64,000 bases of DNA from contig JARFJB010000928.1 of assembly GCA_036346205.1 (NCBI GenBank), positions 1,611,001 to 1,675,000 of the forward strand, read 5' to 3'. This DNA is from Vesta saturnalis (Eukaryota > Arthropoda > Insecta > Coleoptera > Lampyridae). Under the pieces are notes generated by a model. That model had not been told where the DNA came from. It made no database searches and worked only from the letters and a program-made list of their open reading frames with translations. Positions 11,732 to 21,973 of this stretch are shown piece by piece (the first letter of the stretch is position 1; every line of letters starts with the position of its first letter). Both the position numbers and the translations under genes were made by a program.

Positions 11732-12811
11732 ATGTGTTGGCTGCAGGAACAATATTAGTGTTCCGCGACACTATCCTAAGTTTGAAAATAGCTACCTAAT
11801 CTAGAACCGATATTTATTGTATAACAATTGTGTTTGTTTCTTGTACCATGTTTTATTTCCATAATTAAGTACTAATCCATAAATGTTTTATTTCAATGAA
11901 TTTGTCTCGTATTTTATGATGAGCCTATCACGCCCGGTTTATGTACATGGAAACGTTATACAGATGCGGATCCTTGAGATAATTAATATATTACGGATCA
12001 GAAATAAGGTCGTGTGACAAAATTGAGCAAAGCCGGTATTGTGCAGCATTTTAATCTTATAGGTAATTTGGCATTTACATTTAAATTTATTGCTGAATAT
12101 TATCATTCTCCGTCACTTAGTTACAATTACGGTTTAGAGCATGTTTTTAATGTGGTAGGAATATAACTTTGCAATAATAAAGTCTTTCAAATTTATTACA
12201 TTAGGTTCGGTTCCTTCTGCTGTACAGTTACTACAGAACGGTTCAACACACGCGTAACTTAGCGTGGTTCTCATTAAAATACATTTTCCACAAATATCAA
12301 AATGTAGAATAAGGGATTCAACATACAAAAGATTAATTGTGTTACAACCTTAATTTATATGTCATATAAAAGGACATGTCATAAAGTTTACATTTTATAA
12401 GTCTTGAAAAAGGAATATAATCCAACAGTCAGCAATCTGCAATGGCGTAAATACATTTAAGCGTAACCACGATTTTCGTGTAATAAAATACTTAGAATCA
12501 AAAGTTAAAAGAACGTAAAGGCGTTTTACATAATTATTCTATTAGTGTTGATTTGGACTATTTAAACTACAAATTGAACTTGAATTGATGCATGTATCAA
12601 TTGATACATGAATACACAGATAGAATTCTAGCGCTGGGGCTTTATTTTTTTGCCACAAAGTATAAACTTTAGAAATATTAATTTTATGTTCGTTGTTCAT
12701 ATCACATGTTGTGTATTGTAGAATATCTATTTATTCTTTTTTTAATGTAACTTGCGTATAAATACATGAAAACACTTCCTGTTGCAGTAGCTACCTGGAA
12801 AAGTATTTTGT
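11729..12811. other. intergenic stretch, possible piggyBac-end-like fragment
   Basis: No coding region recognised. ATCACGCCCGGTTTATGTAC at about 11927 resembles, in reverse, the GGTTTATCA / CCCGG motif of the piggyBac ends at 12816-12850. It could be an older terminus of the same family. A minus-strand frame at 12134-12328 has five Cys residues but no clear family. Confidence 0.35.
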
Positions 12812-14795
12812 TTAACGATAGGATTGATAAACCGGGCTTCTCATGCCCGGAGAGAATTTAGTTACACATAATTTGCTTAAAATAACTTCAATCGGCTTGA
12901 GCATTCTGATATGCGCTAAACACGTGTTCATTCAACACACACTAGATTCAAAAATCATTCAAGTGTGTTTAAAAATCGAAAGATAAATCTTTTTCATTAG
13001 TACCCCGTATTTACATAAAACGGGCCCCCAAAGCCCGTGTATGACTAGTTCCTATAAAACGAGTTTCAAAGCTGATAGTTATTATAATTTGTCAAGCGCT
13101 GCTGCGCGGAATTGCACGTGTCTGTGCAAGTTGGAGCCTGCATTAGTGTTGCATGAATAAAAGTAGCCGCAGCTGATTTTCATTCAACACAGAAGACACA
13201 AATTTCGAATTGGTTTCTGACGAGTATTCTGGATCCGGTTCTGATGATGTTGATGATAATTCAGGGGATGATGTTGACGATATTGGTAATTCTTCAACGA
13301 GTGGTCACATTGTCCAAGTGGTCTGGATTGGAGTTTGGAACCTCCAACAAAAAATAAAATTCAACCACACAACATTATTAGGCGTGCACCAGGACTAGCA
13401 GGAAAACATATTATTGTACAATAAATTGTCAACTATACCAATTTGGAGGGGAGACATATTTAAGCAACAAAAGGAAAACCGTGGAAAGGTGTAACTGTTG
13501 ATGAATCTTTTGCATTCTGTGGTTTACTTATTCATGCGGAAGTTGACAGAAGTTGGGATGTTCCTGTGAGAGAACTATTTTGTAATGAATTTATCAATCC
13601 TATATACTGAGCCAAAAAGTCCATATTTCGCTTTGAAGAAATACGAAGATTCGTCAGATTCGATAACAAGAGAACCCGGAATACGCGTTTGGAAACCAAT
13701 AAGTAAGAAATGGTGCCCTATGTTCGGGATTTATTCATTCAGCAACTATTGATGAACGACTCGTTGGGTTTAGAGGTAGATGCAGATTCGTTCAATATAT
13801 GCCAAGTAAACCGGCAAAATATGGACTTCAAATATTTTGGTCGCCAGCCCGGAGAACCTCCACATAAAAACCTGGGACTTGAAGTAGTACAAACTCTCTT
13901 GCGTGACATTCATAATTCTGGTCGCAACCTCACGATAGACTTCTTCACTAGTGTTCGACTAGAAATTTATCTGTTGGATAAAAATATTACTATTGTGGGT
14001 ACACTATGTCATAATAAGCATGATATTCCGAAAGAAATTCTCTTCATTGTTTTCCTTTCGAAATAACGTATTCATGGTAAGTTACGCACGTAAAACGAAC
14101 GAATGCGTAATTTTACTATGCACCATCCACCACAACGAATCCATCAATGATGACCCTAAGAGGAAGCCTGAAATCATCACTCATTGTAATAAATCATGGA
14201 TAAAATGGCGTCGACATACACCTGCAAAAGGCAAAGTAAACGATAGCCCATGACATTTTTCTTCATCATCATTGATGTTGCAGCACTTAACGCATATATA
14301 ATCCTTACGAAGGAACGTGCCAACTACAACATAGGAGTGACTCACAAACGCAGATTTTTTTTGAAAAATAGAACGAAGGAGCTAGTGATACCACATATGC
14401 AGAGAAAATCTACTAACCCTACGCTACGGCGTAGTGTCCGGGAGTGTTTTTGCAGATTTAATGATATCTCTGGTCCGCCAGCTGCTCAGACAAATGCAAC
14501 AATTAAGAGAAAGGGATTCTCAGTGTGTCCCGTAAATATTAATCGTAAAAGCACAATGATACGTATTAGTTGTAAAAATAATATCGGTAATGAGCAGTGT
14601 ATCAGAAGTGCACTAAGCGCTTCTCTAATCCCTAAAAAACCTTAAACAATAACGTTCACTTTCATAATTATTCTCACGTTTGTAATGTATATATGTATAA
14701 ATAAAGTTTCACTTCAATAACTTTGTTTCTATTCTGACTACACATGATTTTATATAACGGGTCTCAGAAGCCAGGATTATGTATCCTAGGGTTAA
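12812..14795 (+). mobile_element. piggyBac-family transposon, TTAA to TTAA
   Basis: TTAA at 12812-12815 is followed by CGATAGGATTGATAAACCGG and GCTTCTCATGCCCGG. At the right end the reverse complement reads CCCTAGGATACATAATCCTG, then GCTTCTGAGACCCG, immediately before TTAA at 14792-14795. The two ends align over about 34 bp. CCC(T)A-type termini with TTAA target duplications are the hallmark of piggyBac. An inner copy of the GGGC/GCCCG motif (ACGGGCCCCCAAAGCCCGTG, 13019-13038) may be a subterminal repeat. The element is short for an autonomous member and its gene is broken. Confidence 0.9.
13200..14645 (+). pseudogene. piggyBac transposase pseudogene (DDE_Tnp_1_7)
   Basis: The N-terminus is acidic (SDDVDDNSGDDVDDIG, about 13238-13285), as usual for the family. 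Next comes KPWKGVTVDESFAFCGLLIH (about 13470-13530). The central part has FKYFGRQPGEPPHKNLGLEV (13830-13890) and GRNLTIDFFTSVRLEIYLLD (13920-13978). The Asp there matches the second catalytic position. A segment after KNITIVGT and a helical tail near IIIDVAALNAYIILT (14261-14305) follow, as in intact members. The usual first-Asp block (TIDEQ...FRGR) is missing: the sequence jumps from LETNK* (about 13705) to the later region. Frameshifts lie near 13400-13460, 13610, 14060 and 14250. It is inactive. The C-terminal Cys-rich finger is not clear. Confidence 0.88.
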
Positions 14796-14949
14796 CTGGT
14801 GCAACTGGGTACTAGTACAAATCGCAGTAGAATAGTTTTCATTTTTTAATAAACCAGAAAAAAGAACACTGGTGTGCCACAGTACGTTGATAGGTGTATA
14901 AAGACAGTAGGGTCTTTTTGAATAATGTGATTTAAACTTAAATATAATT
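14796..14949. other. spacer between piggyBac and satellite
   Basis: Unique sequence, no coding potential seen. Confidence 0.4.
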
Positions 14950-15840
14950 AGGCGCTAATTATAAGCACTTTTGCGTCGTTGAAATTAAATATTGCACTCC
15001 AATAGGAAATAAGCTGTAGCAAAATTTTTCGAAACAGGTGACTAGACGGAACCGCCAACTTTTGGATAAATCATTCTTTTTTCATTCAGTACTTAGGCGC
15101 CAATCAGGCCGCAGTTTCCGTCGTTATAATAATATTTTGCGCTCTTATAGGAAATAAATTAATGTAAAATTATGGTGAAAGGGTTAACTTCACAGCTGTG
15201 AACTTTTACACTAATAATTTTTTTGTATCCAGTAAATAGGCGATAATTATGTGCCGTTTTACACCGCTAAAATAAAATTTTGCGCTCATACAGGAAAGAA
15301 GTTATTGTTCGGCGCGACCAACTTCGCAGCCTCGAACTTTTTCCTAAACTGATTCTTCTTGTGCAGTAATTAGAAGTCAATTATGCGCTCCTTTGTACCG
15401 CTAAAGTTAAATAGTGTGCTTCCACAGGAAATAAGTTATTCCAAAAATTACAGCGACAAGGCTAGCTCCAATAGGCTTTTCTTTCGCAATAATTACGCAA
15501 TATATGCTGTTCTGTATCCTTAAAATAAAATTATGCTCTCTTACAGGAATGAAGTTATTGTAAAATAATGTTTATAGCCGTGAACTTCTGCATAAATTGT
15601 GCAGTAATTAAGCGGCAATTATGCGTCGTTTTGCGTAGATATCATAAAATTTTGCGCCCCCATAAGAAATAAGTAATAGCAAAAATTACATCTGCAAGAT
15701 TAATTTCATAGCCCTAGGAGTAAATTAATCTTTTCTCGCACGAAGATGAAAGTTAAAATTTGCTCATATACGAAACAAGTTATTGCACGGTGCGGCTAAT
15801 TTCACAGTCGTGAATGTTTGCATATCAATTTCTTGTTTTG
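14950..15840. repeat. diverged satellite, about 6-7 units of 115-145 bp
   Basis: Units begin near 14950, 15093, 15235, 15369, 15492, 15608 and about 15740. Each has the order TAGGCG(C/A)(T/C)AATTATG(C/T)G, then a GTCGTT/CCGCTAAA block, AAATTTTGCGCTC(A/T)TA and CAGGAAATAAGTTATT. Late in the unit comes a CTTCGCAGC(C/T)(T/G)TGAACTTTT-like stretch. Divergence between neighbours is high and unit lengths drift, so the array is old. It starts 150 bp after the piggyBac right end. No open frame. Confidence 0.75.
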
Positions 15841-17269
15841 CGCCAACTGGCTTTTCTCTAGTACTAGGTTATCCATAGATGTTTCAAGCTTTTTGAATGG
15901 TTGTTTCGGGGCTGTACCGAGTTACTTACTTTCTCCTTGAAAACACATTGCTATACTAGTCTATATAATCTAGAAAAAGGGCTACATGCCATTGAATTTT
16001 TAAAACTTTGCGAGTTTGCACTTAACTCCCAAATGCTAAGAATTACTATGGCAGGGGAAGCTGATGCGTATTATTGAGAAATGTTAGGCCAGGGATTATA
16101 TGATTGCGTCACATTGAAGCATCTAGTTAGGTGCACTACCTTCAATCTCTAAACATAAAATAGTTCATCAATACAATTGCGTGTCTTTAGATGAATTAAC
16201 AGTTGAACATGTTCTCTCAAAACTATATGAATTGCAATATGAGCGATGTTTTCAAAACATACTTTCAAAACTATTCGTAAGCGTGTTGTATACTAAAAAT
16301 AGACAATATAGAACACAAACACTACTGACCTGTTTGAAAATGAAACTGTACAGTTTAGCTACAGTAAAGACCAATTGTTTTCGCTATAATAAGCTCCTGC
16401 ACAACCTTTGTAGCCATAGCAATTAGCCAACGTTTAGATTATGCAACTTTTCGTTTGTTTTTCTTTAACCTTAATAGTTTCCGACTATGTTACCGACACC
16501 TTAACGAAGTAACAAAATTACGTTGTAAACTAACAACAAACTTTATTTTACTAATAAGCAGTTCTCGAATGTTATTAAAGTAACGCTTATTAATTTTATG
16601 CACGCTTAATATTTAATTGACGAGGAAAGTGAAGTGAACTATAATCATGAAATAAGTGTAACAGCAAAGTATGGGAAACTCTTTCTCGTGCTAATTAATA
16701 TTTCACTATGTAAATAAGATAAGTAGGTAACGGATCAGTACGTACATTTCCGTAATAATAAATTTAGCCAAAAGAAAAGCATGAGAGTTTCATTTTCTAG
16801 GTACACTGTAAACTAAGATATATTCATTGCTTATAAAGGAAGTAAAATTAATATTAATGAGTGAAAAGGATGTGATTATCTAAATTAAAATTTGTAATTA
16901 AAACAATTTATTACATTTAATGAGGTTCTGCTCTAAATTATCTTGTATAATGTAGAAAAATCACTACTCGCAGACGTTGATTTGTTTCAATCTACGTAAA
17001 CTAAACTAGGTTTTATTACTTCGAGATTATTTAAGACAATCTGGACTAGTACCAGTAATAAGTCCTAAAAAATATTGCCCATCTGTATAAAATCAATAAT
17101 GTAAAGAAAACGTGATACGATTGCGTGCGTAAATAATGGTAGTAAAAAAAGATAATCGGCCATATTTCCAAGGAAGTCGAAAACAAACTCTAATTAACCC
17201 GTAGTGTCAATCATTACAAAATAAATACGCCTAAATGAATCTAGAATTGATTTAATCTAACGTTTATAT
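15841..17269. other. intergenic stretch, nothing recognised
   Basis: An open frame at 16181-16426 (+, 81 residues) encodes an unremarkable peptide (SLDELTVEHVLSKLYELQYE) without a family I recognise. The rest is AT-rich unique DNA. Confidence 0.4.
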
Positions 17270-17519
17270 TTTTCCGCTTCTTAAGTATCAAATTTGACAG
17301 CTATTTTTTCAACTGCGGCTATTAATTCTACTTTCGCAATATGCCTTGGCGTTATCACATAGAGAGTAATATTTATTGAAAACATGTTGGGTATAACACA
17401 ACAATAACAAGACAAAAATTGCAGAAAAGAAAATAATAATAAGTTAAAGGTAAATATAAAATCGCTAATTTGCATATCTAGAGTGGTTAAAATTTACCAC
17501 AGATATAACACAATATATT

Positions 17520-17750
17520 TCAATTATCACGTGAATGATCAGCAACATTTGTAAAAAAATGTTCAGTTGAATACAGCACCATAGAGTTCAACACTTTAAT
17601 TTTGAAAGTCCTGTAGGTAATTGCTAATTTTATATCTTCGGATAAATTATTGTAAAATCTAAGTCCCATCTGTAAGTATGAATCATTATGAGAACTTTTT
17701 TTTGAAATTTGTAAACTACATTGATTTTTCTTGCGGGTGTTATAAAAATG

Positions 17751-17755
<5 letters not shown>
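17520..17755 (-). pseudogene. CR1-like reverse transcriptase, C-terminal tail
   Basis: The open segment has the typical C-terminal signature of CR1/jockey polymerases: YNTRKKNQ, then SYLQMGLRFYNNLSEDIKLA, then a short tail ending NVADHSRDN and stop TGA at 17520-17522. 'N/H-x-YNTR' and 'G..+YN.LP..IK' are the diagnostic pieces. It is uninterrupted over about 75 codons and collinear with the fragment that ends at 21970, from which it is separated by the Tigger/IS630 block. Confidence 0.85.

Positions 17756-17834
<79 letters not shown>
17755..17834. repeat. (TA)n microsatellite at the left junction of the nested block
   Basis: About 40 TA units lie between the retrotransposon tail and the Tigger terminus CAGTCAAACTC. 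Confidence 0.97.
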
Positions 17835-17837
<3 letters not shown>

Positions 17838-19730
17838 TCAAACTCACTTAAGACGAGCACGGATAAAACGAGATTCTGGATATAACGAGCGTTTCGTAGG
17901 TAAATGATTGAAATTGTATTATTTTACGCACTAATTTTTCTCGCTTATTACGTTCACGTTTCACGGTAGAGAGAGCAAATTTCTAATTTTGTAGTAGTTT
18001 TTATATACATACTAAAAGCCGTTTCAAGTAAATATTTGTTAAGAATTTTTGGGATTTCCGTAATTACGTTTCACAGAAAAGACGGACACATTTTAAAAGA
18101 CTTAAAATAGATTAAAAGAAATTACCTACTGCTTAAAATTTGCTTATGCCTTCCGGCTTACCAATTATACACATTGTACCTGTTTTACAAATGAATGCAA
18201 GGTAAGTAGTTTCTGGTCAGTTGTTTCTTTTGCAGCAAGACGTGAGGTTGAAAAATGGCTTCAATAAAACGCAAAACACTTTCAATTCGCGAGAAAGTTG
18301 AGATAATTCGGCCACTAGAAAATGGTGCAAAAAATTCCGCGACGTGCAAAAAATATGGTTTACCATCATCTACCGTGTCAACGTTGTGGAAAAACAGAAA
18401 AACTACAGTTGCAGCATTCGGAAACAATTTAACTGACGTGAAAAAATTAAAAAAGTGTACTAGAAATGATATTAATAAAGCGCTAATTGTGTGGTTTAGA
18501 AACCACCCATTAATGGGCCCATTTTAAAAGCGCAGGCTAAGAAGTTCGCGTAACAATTAAATTAGACAAACTTTAAGTGTAATAATGGGTGGATTGATCG
18601 CTTTAAAAACCACGATAACATTGTGTATGGAAAAATAAATGGTGAAGCGAAATCAGTGGACACTAACGTTACAGATGAGTGGTTAAAAAGTGTTTGGCCG
18701 GAATTACGACGAAAATTTAAAGATGAAAACATCTACAACGCCGACGAAGCCGGATTATTTTTCAATTTACGCCAGATACTACTTTAAAATTTAAAAATGA
18801 AAAATGTATTGGTGGAAAAATGTTGAAAAATCGTCTCACTGTTTTAATTTGCTCCAATATGACGGGAAGCGACAAAAAAATTGTTGGTAATCGGAAAATC
18901 ACGAAATCCTCGCTGTTTTAAAAATGTTAAGTGCCTACCAGTTGACTACACCTCTAACAAGAAAGCTTGGATGACATCTACAATTTGTGGAGAGGAAATT
19001 AGAAAATGGGACAATAAATTACGACGTAACAATCGAAAGATTTTAGTATTTAGTATTGGTTGATAATTGCGGAGCGCATCCTGAATTGCAAAATTTAACC
19101 AACATCACCCTTATTTTTTTACCATCAAACACAACGTATATCCTTCAACCCATGCACCAAGGGATTATCAGGAGTTTTAAAAATTTCTACCGTCGCTTAT
19201 TAGTGTTACAGTTAATTGATCGAATGGAAAATTAACAGGATCTTAAAATAAGCGTGTTAGATGCAATTCGCCTAATGAGTGATGCGTGGAATAATGTGAC
19301 CCCCACAACAATTTAAAACTGTTACAAAAAAGCTGGTTTTGTTTCTGCTGTAAATGAAAGTTTCGAAGAAGAAGACGATCTTCCTTTATCTACTTGGTTA
19401 TAAAGTATAGACATAACTACGTAGATATTGATGCCGGGTTTAAAAACTGACAAGAAATTACAGAACGGGAAGCTGAAAGTGATGAAGGTGATGTAGACAG
19501 TAATGAGTGTGGTAAACCCATGCTTGCTACACTCGCTTAAGCAGGCAACGCATTGGTATTATTGGCGCGGTTTTTTGAAGAAAACGGTAGTAGTGAGCAA
19601 ATATTTAAATCTACAGCTCAACCAAGCAAACAAAAGCCCTGAGAGGGCGTACCTGAGAGAGCTGTTTTTCAACAGGTATATTCCATACAAAAAGTATTAA
19701 GGTGGCAAATTTAAATCAAATGTATGGATT
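17835..19730 (+). mobile_element. pogo/Tigger-type transposon, right end not found
   Basis: The left end CAGTCAAACTCACTTAAGAC followed by GAGATTCTGGATATAACGAG is typical of Tigger termini (CAGT...ATAACGA). It abuts a TA tract, consistent with TA target preference. The expected mirrored GTTTGACTG terminus is not seen downstream. The coding relic ends near 19700 and an IS630-like relic on the other strand begins soon after, so the right end is probably lost. Confidence 0.8.
18255..19700 (+). pseudogene. Tigger/pogo transposase pseudogene with CENP-B-type HTH
   Basis: The start MASIKRKTLSIREKVEIIRP at 18255 opens a CENP-B N-terminal helix-turn-helix (about 55 residues, through KKYGLPSSTVSTLWKNR). 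A second DNA-binding domain follows (NKWWIDRFKNHDNIVYGKIN, about 18580-18640). The DDE domain shows IYNADEAGLFFNLR (18732-18773), LLVIGKSRNPRCFKNVKCLP (18878-18940), DYTSNKKAWMTSTI and, in another frame, DNCGAHPELQNL (about 19062-19100). LQPMHQGIIRSFKNFYRRLL is at 19146-19205. The tail near 19540-19620 keeps LARFFEENGSSEQIF. All blocks are in family order. Stops and frameshifts occur near 18525, 18784, 18820, 19060, 19235, 19313 and 19400, so no full protein can be made. Confidence 0.92.
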
Positions 19731-19964
19731 GCTTATTCAAAATTCTGTGAACAAATTTATTTATTTTATGTTAGGTACATCAAATGTTAGTGAATTAATT
19801 ACCAAAAACTTTTAAGTATTTATTGTTTAAGTACAAATAAGATGGTTTTGAAGTTATAACATTTTCTACAAATAATTTGCACAATTTTTAGTTTTGTAAA
19901 CATTTGTAAAATACTTGAAAAAAACATCATTCTGATCACATTTGAATATAAAGTGATTAATAAA

Positions 19965-20054
19965 TTACAATGATTCTTCTACAGAACTTTCTTCCTCTTT
20001 ATCTGATTAACTTGTATTTACTTGAAATGACAACCTTTCTACAGTTTCATCACA
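19965..20054 (-). pseudogene. extra C-terminal tail of an IS630-like transposase
   Basis: The minus strand from 20054 reads CDETVERLSFQVNTS, a stop, then SDKEEESSVEESL and TAA at 19967-19965. This aligns with the C-terminus of the neighbouring transposase relic (CDELLDETIETLSFMVNTGS and acidic end, 20237-20345). It is a diverged second copy of the last 30 codons, lying about 180 bp beyond the first. It indicates either a partial tandem duplication or a second, older insertion of the same family. Confidence 0.65.
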
Positions 20055-20236
20055 AGTGTAAATAATACAATAGCATTTAAAACATTCACATAAATAAAGT
20101 ATAATGTATAGAAACAAAACACATATGCATAATTAAAATTTAAAATAATGTCCAAGATTTTATGGAAAAATAAGCACATAATTGTGTTTATTATTATTGA
20201 TTTATAACTTGTAACTACAAAATTAAAAATGGTTTT

Positions 20237-21391
20237 CTATGGGCTATCAAATTCATCAACTTCTTCCTCACTGCTTACATCTGACGATCCAGTGTTTACC
20301 ATAAAAGATAAAGTTTCAATTGTTTCGTCAAGTAGTTCATCACATTGCCACATTTCTTCGGCTATGTGATTAACATGCCTACATTGCTTGTCCCAGTCAA
20401 ATGCATTTATTTCTGCAAAAGCATTTCGCACTAAGTTCTCAATATTACTTCCAGTTTGAGAAACGTTATTCTTTGCCACCTTATGCTTTACTAAGCTCCA
20501 CATAAATTCAATCGAATTGAGTTCACAATGATAAGGAGGCAAACGAAGTACACTGTGTCCACGTTTTTTAAGTAATTCATCAATATAGTAAGTTTTATTA
20601 TGCTTAAATTGCTTTACTCCAACAGTTCAGCTTTTTGCATGGTGTATGTGGTCGATACTCCATGAACGATTATGTGCCGCTGACCAGCTCTGATGTTTTG
20701 GTACACACCGGGTTCATCATTGGATTGCCAGCACTTGCTAACTCCATACGATGGATGGATATATGTTTCATCTAGGTACGTAACTGGTTTCTTATTTTCT
20801 CCTAGAGCATGATTTTTCCGTAAACTTCTTAAATAGCGAGAACGCCAGGCAACAATATCAGTGGGCTCCATTAAAAACGTTCGTTTATCGAGGCATTTTC
20901 TAAATTTGAAACCAATTTGTAACAAAGCCTTTCGTAAGGTTTCACGTCCTCCGGAGTAATTAATCTTATCCTCCATTTTATTGACTAAAATGTTGAACGT
21001 TCTCACCTTTTTTTCTACAGTATATACTTCATGAACGGTCCTTTTTAAAATGCCTAAATCTGCTTCATCTAAAACCATTTTATTAGAACCTCCACTTTTT
21101 TTTTTCTTAGAAGGAGACTTTAAAACTGAATTTTCAGCTGTTGCAGCTTCATTTCTAATACAAAGAAATGCGTCATTTAGAAATTACGTTTAAGGTTTAC
21201 AAACTACGTACCTACCTAATTTTTTTTATAAAACTAATCGAATTTCCTGTTGCCGCAGCAGCTAGCTCAGTAGCCTTGTCCAAAGGGAATGTCCACACAC
21301 CATTAGCTTTTTGTTTATCGAAAAATTCCACAACTGCTTTAATGATGTTCCAGGCTTCGGAATGAACACTCTTCTTCGACTTACTAGCCAT
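20237..21391 (-). pseudogene. IS630/Tc1-mariner-like DDE_3 transposase relic with one intron and an internal deletion
   Basis: ATG at 21391 starts MASKSKKSVHSEAWNIIKAV in a 58-codon first exon. A 61-bp intron (21215-21155; GTAGGTACG...TTGTATTAG) restores the frame to IRNEAATAENS and SPSKKKKSGG. The second exon continues MVLDEADLGILKRTVHEVYT. The first catalytic block is VTYLDETYIHPSYGVSKCW (about 20745-20790). The sequence then jumps from RHIIVHGVSTTYTMQ to KAELLE. Full-length relatives have about 100 residues there, including the second Asp block (DNAPYH type), so that part is deleted. After a one-base shift at about 20616 the frame resumes VKQFKHNKTYYIDELLKKRG and LRLPPYHCELNSIEFMWSLV, the third catalytic region. 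An acidic tail ends at 20237. It is dead as a nuclease but otherwise well kept. Confidence 0.85.
21155..21215 (-). other. predicted 61-bp GT-AG intron
   Basis: The donor AG|GTAGGTACG at 21215 and acceptor TTTGTATTAG|AAATG at 21155 join codons AG + A into Arg. The resulting frame stays open through the next 26 codons to the second coding block. Without splicing, a TAG stops translation within one codon of the junction. Short introns of this size are normal in insects. Confidence 0.7.
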
Positions 21392-21908
21392 TACGAATAA
21401 AACTTGAAAAATTCGAAATATTGGAAATAACATGATTTGATATTTTAAAACTTGTCATGCTCATTTAATTTAAGTGCAGTTACGTATTTCAAAATCGTAC
21501 ACTACTCTAAATATTGAAAAATCGATGTAAATCGTTATTTAAAAAAGCATGCTTACTGTTTTAAGGTTATGAACTCTATAATCGTTTTATTATGTACATG
21601 TGCACAATACGTACCGTTTCTCTCACAAATCAGTAAAAAGAGCCTTGAAAAAGACTTTATAAAGACTAATCGACAATAAATACTCAAGAAACACGAAAAT
21701 AACCTGCCAATGCAAAATGCATATGACAAATGTCAATTGTTTGCGTTTGGGAATGTACGGTCGGAGATGGTAATTGGACGAACGTTTTACCGCTATAAAT
21801 TTTTTAATTTAGTTCACATATTTTCCGGGGTTTTTGTTTGCTTGGTAGAGCTGTATAAATGTTTTAAAAGGTAGTCTCAATGATGTTAAATTTAAACCAA
21901 AACGTCAG

Positions 21909-21912
<4 letters not shown>
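21392..21912. other. upstream flank of the IS630-like relic
   Basis: AT-rich, no frames of note. It may contain the lost terminal repeat, but I found no mirrored partner on the other side. Confidence 0.4.

Positions 21913-21969
<57 letters not shown>
21913..21969. repeat. (TA)n microsatellite at the right junction of the nested block
   Basis: About 28 TA units between the nested block and the RT segment of the CR1-like element, mirroring the tract at 17755-17834. Confidence 0.97.

Positions 21970-21973
<4 letters not shown>

Noticed and set aside
12134..12328. Cys-containing minus-strand frame, considered as a piggyBac C-terminal finger
   Set aside because: The Cys/His spacing does not fit the family and no adjacent transposase sequence was readable on that strand.
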